Origin: Streptomyces radicis | GTDB taxonomy: Bacteria > Actinomycetota > Actinomycetes > Streptomycetales > Streptomycetaceae | NCBI RefSeq assembly: GCF_003626575.1 | Contig: NZ_RBDY01000004.1 | Span: 1-64,000, forward strand | Direction of reading: 5' to 3' | DNA: 64,000 bases | Part shown: piece by piece, positions 27,560-34,953 of the stretch | Position numbering within the stretch: the stretch's first letter is position 1 | Layout of the letters: each line of letters begins with the position of its first letter | Notes under the pieces: model-generated | Told to the model about the DNA's origin: nothing | Seen by the model: only the letters and a program-made list of their open reading frames with translations | Databases searched by the model: none | Made by a program: the position numbers and the translations under genes

Positions 27560-27949
27560 ATGAGAATCGAAGATCTCTTCCCCCTTGCGGTCCGCGAGCG
27601 GGAGCGCGCGGAGGAGCTGCGGTTGGCGGGGGACCTGGAGTCCTACCGGAAGGCCGCCCGGGACGTGGTGGATCTCGTCCTCACCGACGACACCGTCTAC
27701 ATGGACGCCCTGCCGGACGAGATCGAGGTCTCCCTCGTGCCCGCCCTCGACACGCTCGCCGAGATCCTGGACGCGGACGTCGGCGACGAACGGGCCGATG
27801 TCCGCGACCGGCAGCTGCTCGTCGCCGCCATGGCGGCGCGGGCTTCCGTCGTGCGGCAGCTGCACCTCGCCCCGCCCGAGCTGCGCGCCCTCGTGCTGCG
27901 CCTGCCGCCCTCCCCGGGCGAGGAGGGCGGGGCGGCGGGGGTCCGTTGA
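27560..27949 (+). CDS. candidate immunity protein for the RHS deaminase toxin
   Basis: A 129-residue, mostly helical, acidic protein beginning MRIEDLFPLAVRERERAEEL, with a CCAGGAG ribosome site. It starts 28 bp after the RHS toxin stop on the same strand, the standard position for an immunity gene, and is rich in charged residues with no signal peptide. I do not recognise a named family. Function is inferred from position, size and charge only. Confidence 0.6.
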   Translation: MRIEDLFPLAVRERERAEELRLAGDLESYRKAARDVVDLVLTDDTVYMDALPDEIEVSLVPALDTLAEILDADVGDERADVRDRQLLVAAMAARASVVRQLHLAPPELRALVLRLPPSPGEEGGAAGVR

Positions 27950-27974
27950 GCGGCGGCGACCCAGGGTTCCCCGG

Positions 27975-28240
27975 GTGCGCATCGAACCGAGTGGACGAAC
28001 GGCCGTGGTCTGCGGATCGGCCCAGGGCATCGGGTACGCCGTCGCCCGCGGGCTCGGGGAGGCCGGGGCGGGCAGCGGCGTCACCGTCAACTCGGTGATC
28101 GCCGGGCCCACACACACCGGGGGCGTCGAGGTGTTCGTGGCCGAGCTGGTCGGCGACGGCAGGGAGTGGGACGAGGCGCAGCGGCAGTTCATGCGGGAGC
28201 ACCGCCCGCTGTCGCTGGACGCCGATCCTGCCCTGAGACG
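27975..28240 (+). pseudogene. SDR oxidoreductase relic with core deleted
   Basis: One open frame from GTG 27975 joins an SDR N-terminus (GRTAVVCGSAQGIGYAVARG) directly to an SDR C-terminus (GSGVTVNSVIAGPTHTGGVE, then FMREHRPLSL). The roughly 130 residues between, with NAG, catalytic Ser and YxxxK, are missing. The frame stays open across the join. The N-terminal GxxxGIG and the C-terminal substrate segment are both well conserved, so the deletion is probably recent. Confidence 0.75.
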
Positions 28241-28264
28241 GCGGTGCCCGTTCCCGGCGCCCCG

Positions 28265-28297
28265 GCCCCCGCACGGCATAAATGGCCGTGCGGGGGC
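28265..28297 (+). terminator. strong hairpin upstream of the Y RNA locus
   Basis: GCCCCCGCACGGC (28265-28277) pairs perfectly with GCCGTGCGGGGGC (28285-28297) around the AT-rich loop ATAAATG. It probably ends transcription from the toxin/immunity side and insulates the RNA locus. A TATGCT-like -10 follows at 28312-28317. Confidence 0.55.
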
Positions 28298-28323
28298 GGC
28301 GGTCGAGTGCCTATGCTGAGTGC

Positions 28324-28396
28324 GTCGCGAAGCGAAGTCCGGGGGTTACTTCTTCACTTCCAAGGAAATTCACCCCCGGGCGCATGGCACTCGCGA
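28324..28396 (+). ncRNA. Y-RNA-like module A (simple hairpin type)
   Basis: TCGCGA at 28325-28330 can pair with TCGCGA at 28391-28396. Inside is a seven-base-pair stem, CCGGGGG (28339-28345) with CCCCCGG (28373-28379). Its 5' strand carries CGCGAAGCG (28326-28334) and GTTACTTC (28345-28352), and its 3' strand GGCACTCGCG (28386-28395). The same three elements recur in module B in the same order. There is no coding frame and it lies directly upstream of the Ro60/TROVE gene. It may be a separate Y RNA or the 5' half of a longer transcript. The TATGCT box at 28312 would place a start near 28324. Confidence 0.55.
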
Positions 28397-28600
28397 GCGA
28401 TGGGGTAGGCCTATTCCGCAGGGGTGGGACGCGAAGCGCAGCACGGAGTTACTTCGACTGCGGATCGAGTGGTTGTGGGTTCAAGTCCCGCCGCCGGCTC
28501 TTTCTGGCCGGCGTAGCTCAAACGGTAGAGCACTGTGTTCTTCGTGCGCCGGGTACTCGCGTCCCTCCCTTGGGGAATCGGCCCTCGCCCCATCGCTTTT
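28397..28600 (+). ncRNA. YrlA-like Y RNA (module B) with tRNA mimic
   Basis: This predicted non-coding RNA of about 200 nt is closed by a long stem. GCGATGGGG (28397-28405) pairs with CCCCATCGC (28588-28596), GGCC (28408-28411) with GGCC (28580-28583), ATTCC (28413-28417) with GGAAT (28574-28578), and GGGACGCGA (28426-28434) with TCGCGTCCC (28557-28565). CACGG (28442-28446) can pair with CTGTG (28533-28537) under the tRNA-like core (28475-28532). The 3' strand runs into TTTT (28597-28600), suggesting an intrinsic end. The Ro60/TROVE gene starts 15 bases later. Long stem, tRNA-like head and adjacency to the Ro gene match what is known of bacterial YrlA RNAs, which tether Ro60 to RNA-processing enzymes. 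Confidence 0.75.
28475..28532 (+). ncRNA. circularly permuted tRNA-like core of the Y RNA
   Basis: Read 5' to 3': T stem GTGGG (28475-28479), T loop TTCAAGT, T stem CCCGC (28487-28491), acceptor 3' strand CGCCGGC (28492-28498), loop TCTTTCTG (28499-28506), and acceptor 5' strand GCCGGCG (28507-28513). T8 and A9 (TA) follow, then D stem GCTC, D loop AAACGGTA with the GG pair, D stem GAGC (28528-28531) and A26 (28532). Stem lengths 5, 7 and 4 are exactly those of tRNA, but the halves are swapped and a loop replaces the CCA end. There is no anticodon loop; the long Y stem takes its place. Confidence 0.8.
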
Positions 28601-28615
28601 CTCCAGGGGGAATTC

Positions 28616-30220
28616 ATGGGCAAGTTCACGAGGAAGCGGGCCGGTGCGCCGACTTCTCCGGTGACCACCACCGGGTCGGCCACGACATTCGAGGGCGGGG
28701 CGGCGTTCAGCAGGGACGCCAAGAGCGACCTGTTTCTCTTCGCCGCGGTCAACATGGTCGGCGAGGACACCTTTTACGAGGCCGCCGAGGGCCGCGACCG
28801 GCGTTTCCAGAAGCTGGTGCGCGAGGCGACGCGTGAGGACCCTGACTGGGTGGCGCGTTTCGTTCCCTATCTGCGGGGCGAGATGAACATGCGGTCGGCG
28901 GCGCTCGTCATGGCGGCCGAGTCCGCGCTCGCGCGGCGGGCGGGCACCGAGAGGCCCGCGACCGTGTCCGTGCGCGAGATGGTCGCGGGGGCGCTCGTGC
29001 GTGCGGATGAGCCGGCCGAGTTCATCGCGTACTGGAAGCGGCGGACCGGCCGGGTCACGCTGCCGGGCGGCGTGCAGCGCGGGGTCGCCGACGCCGTGAC
29101 GCGGCTCTACGGCGAGCGGGCGGCGCTCAAGTACGACGGCGTCGGGCAGGCGTGGCGCATGGCGGACGTCGTGGCGCTGGCGAAGCCGACCCCGGCGGGG
29201 CCGTGGCAGGCCGACCTCTTCGACCACCTCGCGGACCGGCGCCGGAAGCGGGCGACGGTCCGGGTGACCGACCGGCTTCCCGTGGTCTCCGCGCACCGCG
29301 CGGCGGCGGCGCTGCCGCGGGACGAACGGCGCGCGTGGTTCCTCGCCGACCCGGCGCGGCTCGGCGCGGCGGGGATGACGTGGGAGGCGCTCGCGGGCCT
29401 GGGCGCGATGGACGCGGACGCGTGGTCCGCGATCATCCCGCACATGGGCCTGATGGCGCTGACGCGGAACCTTCGGAACTTCGACGAGGCGGGCGTCCCC
29501 GACGAGGTGGCCGACGCGGTGTGCGCGCGGCTGGCCGACCCGGCGGAGGTGCGGCGTTCGCGGCAGTTCCCCTACCGGTTCCTGTCGGCGTACCGGGCGG
29601 CGCCTTCGCTGCGGTGGGGGCACGCGCTGGAGCGGGCGCTTGCCGCGTCCACGGCGAACATCCCCGCGTTGAGGGGCCGCACGCTGGTCCTGGTGGACAC
29701 CTCCGCGTCGATGCGGAGCCCGGTGTCGGCCAGGAGCCGGATCCGGCATGTGGACGTCGGGGCGCTGTTCGCGGCGGCGCTGGTGGCCCGCGGCTGCACG
29801 GTGGACCTGGTGGGCTACGCGGATGGCACCTTCATCCACAGGACGGCGCGGGGCGGCAGCGTGCTGCGGGAGGCGGAGGCGTTCTGCGACCGGATCGGCG
29901 AGGTCGGCCACGGCACGGAGACGGTCGCGGCGCTGCGCTCGTCGTTCCGCGGGCATGACCGGGTGGTGATCATCTCGGACATGCAGGCGTTCCGGCACCC
30001 CACCACCTACGGGGGGCGGGGCGCGGACAGCATCGCGGTGTCCGAGGCGATCCCGGCGTCGGTGCCGATGTTCGGCGTCAACACCGCCGGATACGCGCCG
30101 AGTTCGATCAACACCGGCCGCCCGGGCCGGTACGAGATCGCGGGGTTCGGCGACAAGCTGTTCACGATGGTGGACCTCCTTGACCGCGGCCGGAACGCTC
30201 CATGGCCCTGGGAGTCCTGA
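28616..30220 (+). CDS. rsr: Ro60-like TROVE domain protein (Rsr)
   Basis: A 534-residue RNA-binding ring protein. The TROVE HEAT-like domain spans about 20-345 (GGAAFSRDAKSDLFLFAAVN, ARFVPYLRGEMNMRSAAL, FPYRFLSAYRAAPSL). A von Willebrand A domain follows, with an intact MIDAS DTSAS at 361-365 and a later Asp in IISDMQAF. Bacterial Ro homologues bind misfolded RNAs and use Y RNAs to recruit exonucleases such as PNPase or RNA-processing enzymes. The ATG at 28616 follows AGGGGG. Two Y-RNA-like modules lie directly upstream, the classic arrangement. Tandem hairpins follow the stop. No rtcB/rtcA genes, which neighbour rsr in some bacteria, are in this window. Confidence 0.93.
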   Translation: MGKFTRKRAGAPTSPVTTTGSATTFEGGAAFSRDAKSDLFLFAAVNMVGEDTFYEAAEGRDRRFQKLVREATREDPDWVARFVPYLRGEMNMRSAALVMAAESALARRAGTERPATVSVREMVAGALVRADEPAEFIAYWKRRTGRVTLPGGVQRGVADAVTRLYGERAALKYDGVGQAWRMADVVALAKPTPAGPWQADLFDHLADRRRKRATVRVTDRLPVVSAHRAAAALPRDERRAWFLADPARLGAAGMTWEALAGLGAMDADAWSAIIPHMGLMALTRNLRNFDEAGVPDEVADAVCARLADPAEVRRSRQFPYRFLSAYRAAPSLRWGHALERALAASTANIPALRGRTLVLVDTSASMRSPVSARSRIRHVDVGALFAAALVARGCTVDLVGYADGTFIHRTARGGSVLREAEAFCDRIGEVGHGTETVAALRSSFRGHDRVVIISDMQAFRHPTTYGGRGADSIAVSEAIPASVPMFGVNTAGYAPSSINTGRPGRYEIAGFGDKLFTMVDLLDRGRNAPWPWES

Positions 30221-30287
30221 CCGGGCGCCCGCACGGCGGGCGCCCGGCGGCCAGGCCCCGCGCCCCGAGGGGGTGGGCGCGGGGCCT
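30221..30287 (+). terminator. tandem hairpins after rsr
   Basis: The first stem is CCGGGCGCCCG (30221-30231) with CGGGCGCCCGG (30237-30247). The second is AGGCCCCGCGCCC (30253-30265) with GGGCGCGGGGCCT (30275-30287). Both are perfect and lie directly after the rsr stop, without T-runs. They separate rsr from the dienelactone hydrolase gene. Confidence 0.6.
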
Positions 30288-30385
30288 GCCTCGGCCGAGC
30301 CGCGCCGCGGGGGCGGGGCTCGGCTTGTAGCGTCGGGGCCTCCGGAGCCGGGACGCCGGGACGTCAGCCATCGGAAGGGGCCGTG

Positions 30386-31153
30386 ATGCCGACCATGTCC
30401 ACCCGACGGATCGCGTACGAGCTGGGCGGCGACGCGTGCGAGGGGGTGCTCGTCGCGGACGCGGGGCGCACGGGGGCTCCGGGGGGCGCGGGGGCTCCGG
30501 GGGAGCGCCCGCTGGTGCTGGTCTTCCCCGGTCTCGAGGGGCGCGGGGACGCCCAGGTCGCGTTCGCCGAGACGCTGGCCGGGTGGGGGTATCCGGCGTT
30601 CGCCGTCGACCTGTTCGGCACGGAGGCGACGGAGGCCGGGCCCGAACGCCGCGGGGAGCGGATGGCCGCGTTCATGGCGGACCGGGTCGCGCTGCGGCAA
30701 CGGCTCATCGACGTCGTGGCAATGGCCACGGCGGGGCCCGGGCTGCCCGGCGTCGACCGGGGCAGGGTGGCGGCCGTGGGGTTCTGCTTCGGCGGGCTGT
30801 GCGTGCTCGACCTGGCGCGGGCCGGGGCGGAGCTGCGGGCGGTCGCCGCCTTCCACGGCGTGCTCACCCCGCCGGGGGACATGCCGGAGCGGCGGCCCGG
30901 GCCCGCGGGGCCCCGGGTGCTCGTGCTGCACGGCTGGGACGACCCGTTCGCGCCGCCCGCCGATGTGACCGCGCTGGGGCGGGAGTTGACCGAGCGCGGC
31001 CTGGACTGGCAGATCCACGCCCATGGCCACACGCTGCACGCCTTCACCGCGCCCACGGCGAACGACCCCGAGGGCGGGGTCGCGTACCACGAGGTGTCCG
31101 CGCGCCGGGCGACGGCCTCGCTCCGGTCGTTCCTGGCCGAGGCACTGGCCTGA
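30386..31153 (+). CDS. dienelactone hydrolase family protein
   Basis: A roughly 255-residue cytosolic alpha/beta hydrolase. It shows PLVLVFPGLEG, the nucleophile elbow VGFCFGG with Cys (typical of dienelactone hydrolases), the acid region VLHGWDDPFAPP, and a catalytic His in HTLHAF. Classical members open dienelactones in chlorocatechol breakdown, but many family members act on other esters or lactones. ATG 30386 is chosen after GGAAGGGG; GTG 30383 and ATG 30395 are alternatives. A Gly/Ala/Pro low-complexity loop (GAPGGAGAPG) near residue 35 is unusual. It is not obviously linked to the rsr locus. Confidence 0.85.
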   Translation: MPTMSTRRIAYELGGDACEGVLVADAGRTGAPGGAGAPGERPLVLVFPGLEGRGDAQVAFAETLAGWGYPAFAVDLFGTEATEAGPERRGERMAAFMADRVALRQRLIDVVAMATAGPGLPGVDRGRVAAVGFCFGGLCVLDLARAGAELRAVAAFHGVLTPPGDMPERRPGPAGPRVLVLHGWDDPFAPPADVTALGRELTERGLDWQIHAHGHTLHAFTAPTANDPEGGVAYHEVSARRATASLRSFLAEALA

Positions 31154-31238
31154 GCGGATCGATGTGCGATGTTGGTTCACTCTTTCGAGGGATACCGTCC
31201 GGTCACCCCGATGGCCGACACTGAGGATGCTGGTCTTT

Positions 31239-32354
31239 TCACCGTGAGTGATCGAAGTGAGCGGGGTGGGTGTCATGAGGCTCAGGGTTCGCCGGGGGTG
31301 TGGCGATGTGGCGGCGGCGCCAGAAGAGCGCGGCGGGCCAGCGGCGTTCGAGGGCGTAGTGGTCGAGGCGGTTGCGGCGGTGGGCCGCCGTGATGGCGGC
31401 GATCCGGGCGGCGTAGCGGCGCAGGGCGGCGCGGTCGCCGGCGAGGTGGGCGTCCAACGCGCGGCCCGCGGCCATCCCGGTGGCGAGGGCGGTGAGGATG
31501 CCCTGCGAGGACAGCGGGTCGAACGTCGCGGCGGCGTCGCCCGCGGCGATCCAGCCGTCGCCGGTGACGGGTTCGAGCCGGGAGGTGTGCGCGGCGGCGC
31601 GGCGGAAGCCCGCGTGGGCGCGCGCCGGAGGCAGGTCCGCGTCGGTGAAGCGCGCCACCAGCACCAGGCCCGAGGGCAGCGGCGCGGTGTACCACCAGCC
31701 GTCGGGGGCCGAGGCGACCAGGGCGGGGCCCGACGCGCCTTCCGGGCGCTCGGTCTCGGGGCGCTCGGTCTCGGGGTGATGGGCCTCGGGGCGCTCGGTT
31801 CCAGGGCGCTCGGTGCGGTGCAGCGCGATCAGGCGGTCCTCGATCGTGCGCGTCGCGCCGCACGCCACGGCGATCGCGGCCCGGCGGCCCGTGGCGTCCA
31901 CGAGCCAGCGGCAGCACAGGAGTTGGCGCCCCTCGGGGGTGCGCAGGGCCAGCGCCCAGGTGCCGTCAGCCCGCCGGACGGGGGCGCGCACGATGGCGCG
32001 CGCCTCGACCCGGACGCCCGCCGCGCGCGCCGCGTCCCTGAGCCTTCCGTCGAACAGCCCGCGGTCCAGGTGCCAGCCGGGCCCGTGCGGATCGGCGACG
32101 CTCTCGGTCGCGGCGACGGCCGGGGAGCCCCAGGCCGAGAGCATGGTGAGCCGCGGCAGATGCCCTGGCCCCGGCACGGCGTCGGCCACGGCCAGGTCGC
32201 GCAGCAGGGGCCTGGCCGCGGCGGGCAGCGCCTCGCCGACCTGGGGCGGCCCCGCGCCCGCGTCGGCGAGCAGCACCGAGCGGCCCGCGCGGGCCAGGGT
32301 CAGCGCGGCGGCCGAGCCCGCGGGCCCGCCGCCCGCCACCACGACGTCGTACAC
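31239..32354 (-). CDS. LodB-like FAD-dependent modifying enzyme
   Basis: A 371-residue flavoprotein of the tryptophan-halogenase/geranylgeranyl-reductase type. The N-terminal FAD-binding motif VVVAGGGPAGSAAALTLARA is intact, and the second FAD motif is GDGWIAAGDAAATFDPLSSQ. It begins 12 bases after the LodA-like gene stop on the same strand. Such flavoproteins are required to build the cysteine tryptophylquinone cofactor of LodA-type oxidases, so this is the likely partner. A run of repeated TERPE-type residues (about 178-205) is inserted near the middle. No signal peptide. Confidence 0.82.
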   Translation of the reverse strand: MYDVVVAGGGPAGSAAALTLARAGRSVLLADAGAGPPQVGEALPAAARPLLRDLAVADAVPGPGHLPRLTMLSAWGSPAVAATESVADPHGPGWHLDRGLFDGRLRDAARAAGVRVEARAIVRAPVRRADGTWALALRTPEGRQLLCCRWLVDATGRRAAIAVACGATRTIEDRLIALHRTERPGTERPEAHHPETERPETERPEGASGPALVASAPDGWWYTAPLPSGLVLVARFTDADLPPARAHAGFRRAAAHTSRLEPVTGDGWIAAGDAAATFDPLSSQGILTALATGMAAGRALDAHLAGDRAALRRYAARIAAITAAHRRNRLDHYALERRWPAALFWRRRHIATPPANPEPHDTHPAHFDHSR

Positions 32355-32366
32355 GGCCGCGCCACC

Positions 32367-34355
32367 TCACCGCTCTCCCCCGCCGTCCGGCTCGGGGCCG
32401 CCCACGCGGTCCTCGCCGAACGGATCGAGCTTGTCGACGTAGCCGACCACGATGTCCTCCTCGGCCAGGCCGGTCGCCTCCGCGACATCCCGCGCCACCT
32501 CGCGGCTGCGCTCGCCGCTCCTGGCGGTGGCCTCCTCGACATGGACGTTCACCAGGTTCCTGGTCGGGGAGACGCCTTCCAGGGGGAAGCCCGGCTCCGA
32601 CTCCACCCCGAGGCGCTCGGGGAAGGCCCCGTCGCCCACCGTGTACTCCCGGGTCTCCACGACCCCGAAGCGGTGCCAGTCCCGCACGGCCTGCGCGCGC
32701 TGCTGCGCCGGGTCGCCGCTCAGGCCGCGCAGCCAGGACGCCCGCCGGGCGAACGCCGCCTCCCGCTCCGCCTCGTCGACGCCCGGCGCGGTGGGGGCGT
32801 TGACGATGGCGAAGTCGGCCTCGGCGAGCACATGGTTGGGCACGCGCGCCGGCCAGAACGTCGGAAGGTGCGGGTCGTAGCGCGGCCCGAGGCCGAGCGC
32901 GGACTCGTAGCCGGAGCGACAGCTCGCCGTGTCGGTCTGCCAGGGCACGGCCATCCAGCGGGTCAGGCCGCCGGGCCGCTGCCCGTGCAGGGGCCCGTCC
33001 GCCGCAAGCGCCTTCTGCCGGGTCAGCGCGGCCCCGAGGTCCTGCGTCACCGGCGGCCCGCCGCCCCGCACACGGAACGGCGCGCCGTACAGCGACAGAT
33101 GGCGCAGCGGCCAGGTGACCTCGCACCCCGGGTGGAACGCGTCGGCGAGGCAGAAGTCGAGGGCGGCCCGGTCGAGCAGCCCGGGGCGCTCGGCCAGGGG
33201 CGCGTCGTCGACGTCGTCGGGGAAGCCAGGCCAGGGCCTGGCGTCGAACCTCCCCTCGGCCCAGGCGAGGAGCAGCTCCTTCTGCGTGGCCGAGAGCGCC
33301 AGGTGCTGGCACGGGGACCTGGGCCTGCTGGCCATCGCGTCGCCGTAGATCCAGGGCCAGGGCAGGGGCGAGAGACCGTCGCGGTCGTAGTCGCGCAGCG
33401 CGGTGAACACCTGGCGCCGCAGCTCCTGGTGGCTCGGGCCCGGGCTGGCGAGCCGCCGCAGCCTGCCGGGCGCGAGGAAGTCGTCGGGGCCGCTGTGCCC
33501 GAAGCGCGCGGCGAAGCCGTTGTTGACCCACTGGAGTTCGCGGAAGCGGCGCAGGATCGGCAGGATATCCCCGTCGAACGACGGCGTGGTGGGCGCCGTG
33601 AGCCAGCCTTCCCGCACATAGAGGTCGTACAGCAGGTCGTAGAGGGTGCGCACGGTCTTGACGTCCGGCGCGTAGGTGGGCGGGGCGACGATCAGCCAGG
33701 CGGGCTCGACGCGCACGGCCACCCCGGCGACGGTGACCCGCGCGGTCACGGGGCCGTCGGAGGTGTCGTCGCACCAGCCGTCGTTGTTGGCGAACGACGT
33801 GAGCGGCGCGTTCCCGGGAGAGCGGGCCCGCCCCCGCCCGCCCAGCACGATCAGGCGCCCCCGCTCGTCGGTGAGCATCTCGCCCAGCGGCACGGCCGTG
33901 CCCCGGAAGGAGCCGCCGGTCAGGGCCACGCGCTGCCCGGGGGCGGCGTTCATCTTCTTGGGTCCTGGGTCGATGACGAGCGAGGCGCGGTCGGTGATCC
34001 CGGCGTTGCGGCGCGGGGAGCTGAGGGAGGCGGCCTCGTCGAGGTCGAGGGCGAGGTTGAACGCGTACCAGGCCGCCTTGGCGTTGGCGACGTGCACGCC
34101 CCACTCGACGCTCACCCCCTCCTCGCCGGGGATCAGCTCGCCGATGACGCGGTCCTGGGCGTCATGGGCGTAGAGGCGGAAGCGGGCCCCCTGGCGCCTG
34201 ATCGCCCCGTCCGGGTCCTTGACCGTGCCGGGCGGCAGCGGCGGCGGGTCGGGCGTCTCGGGCCCGAGGTACCAGCCGTCGGGGCGCGTGCTGTTGCCCA
34301 CGCGGGCGACGCCGATGGCGGGGTGGATCCTCGCATAGGCGATTCCCTCGGGCAC
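32367..34355 (-). CDS. LodA-like CTQ quinoprotein amino-acid oxidase
   Basis: A 662-residue protein of the LodA/GoxA family, whose members oxidise amino acids (L-lysine epsilon-amine, glycine) and release hydrogen peroxide. The start IAYARIHPAIGVARVGNS is the family signature. The cysteine tryptophylquinone residues appear to be Cys411 (FHPGCEVTWP) and Trp472 (VPWQTDTASC), 61 apart, close to the spacing in LodA. There is no classical signal peptide, as is usual for the family. It starts with GTG and is followed by the LodB-type gene. Hydrogen peroxide production can make such enzymes antibacterial. The substrate cannot be predicted from what I can see. Confidence 0.85.
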   Translation of the reverse strand: MPEGIAYARIHPAIGVARVGNSTRPDGWYLGPETPDPPPLPPGTVKDPDGAIRRQGARFRLYAHDAQDRVIGELIPGEEGVSVEWGVHVANAKAAWYAFNLALDLDEAASLSSPRRNAGITDRASLVIDPGPKKMNAAPGQRVALTGGSFRGTAVPLGEMLTDERGRLIVLGGRGRARSPGNAPLTSFANNDGWCDDTSDGPVTARVTVAGVAVRVEPAWLIVAPPTYAPDVKTVRTLYDLLYDLYVREGWLTAPTTPSFDGDILPILRRFRELQWVNNGFAARFGHSGPDDFLAPGRLRRLASPGPSHQELRRQVFTALRDYDRDGLSPLPWPWIYGDAMASRPRSPCQHLALSATQKELLLAWAEGRFDARPWPGFPDDVDDAPLAERPGLLDRAALDFCLADAFHPGCEVTWPLRHLSLYGAPFRVRGGGPPVTQDLGAALTRQKALAADGPLHGQRPGGLTRWMAVPWQTDTASCRSGYESALGLGPRYDPHLPTFWPARVPNHVLAEADFAIVNAPTAPGVDEAEREAAFARRASWLRGLSGDPAQQRAQAVRDWHRFGVVETREYTVGDGAFPERLGVESEPGFPLEGVSPTRNLVNVHVEEATARSGERSREVARDVAEATGLAEEDIVVGYVDKLDPFGEDRVGGPEPDGGGER

Positions 34356-34503
34356 CCGAGCGCACCTCCTTCCGGCCGACGTCGCGACATCCCGGCGTCG
34401 CGGTTCCTCCCGACGGTGACGCCCCGGGGCGCCATCCGCCAGCGGGCGGGCTCCGTTGGGCTGAGCCGACGCGCGGGCGGGCCCGGTGTTCTAGGGTGCG
34501 GGA

Positions 34504-34905
34504 ATGGCGCGCAGCAGCGGTTTCAAGCACCGGGCCGTCACGGCCTTCCAGCGACGGATCCTCAACCCCATGGGGCGGCGGGTGAAGTCCCAGACGCTGC
34601 TGGAGACGATCGGCCGCACCTCGGGCCGGCCCCGGCGGACGCCGGTCGGCGGGCGGCTTGCGGACGGGGAGTTCTGGTTCGTGTCCGAGCACGGCGAGAA
34701 GTCGCAGTACATCAGGAACATCCGCGCGAACCCCCGGGTCCGGGTCCGCGTGGGCGGCCGCTGGTACGAGGGCGTGGCGACCCCGCTCCCCGAGGACGAC
34801 GCCCGCGCCCGCCTGAAGAAGCTCCCCCGCGGGAACAGCGCGGCGGTCAAGGTGTTCGGCACGGACCTGCTATCGGTCCGGGTGGACATCAGCGGCCAGG
34901 TGTAG
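34504..34905 (+). CDS. nitroreductase/F420-type flavin-binding protein (DDN-like)
   Basis: A 133-residue split-barrel protein of the deazaflavin-dependent nitroreductase family. Family blocks LLETIGRTSGRPRRTPVGG, FWFVSEHGEKSQYIRNIRAN and PRVRVRVGGRWYEG are all present. Members use F420 or a flavin to reduce small molecules. The ATG stands a short distance from the GTG start of the divergent LodA-like gene, and no clear shared operator is visible. Length is normal. Confidence 0.82.
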   Translation: MARSSGFKHRAVTAFQRRILNPMGRRVKSQTLLETIGRTSGRPRRTPVGGRLADGEFWFVSEHGEKSQYIRNIRANPRVRVRVGGRWYEGVATPLPEDDARARLKKLPRGNSAAVKVFGTDLLSVRVDISGQV

Positions 34906-34953
34906 TGCCCCTCCCCCGGGCGCCCCCTGGGCGTCCGGGGGCCGGGGCGGCGT

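Noticed and set aside
24667..27561. Very long minus-strand open frame opposite the RHS gene
   Set aside because: Composition-driven shadow of the RHS coding strand: it has no motifs, and the plus strand gives a complete toxin architecture.
28441..28535. Ordinary tRNA gene(s) suggested by GTGGGTTCAAGTCCCGC and GCCGGCGTAGCTC
   Set aside because: No anticodon arm fits between the arms in normal order. The T arm precedes the acceptor 5' strand, so the permuted Y RNA reading explains all the pairing, and an intact tRNA gene does not.
28481..31276. Long minus-strand frame opposite rsr and the hydrolase
   Set aside because: Arg/Pro/His-rich shadow without domains, overlapping two clear plus-strand genes and the Y RNA.
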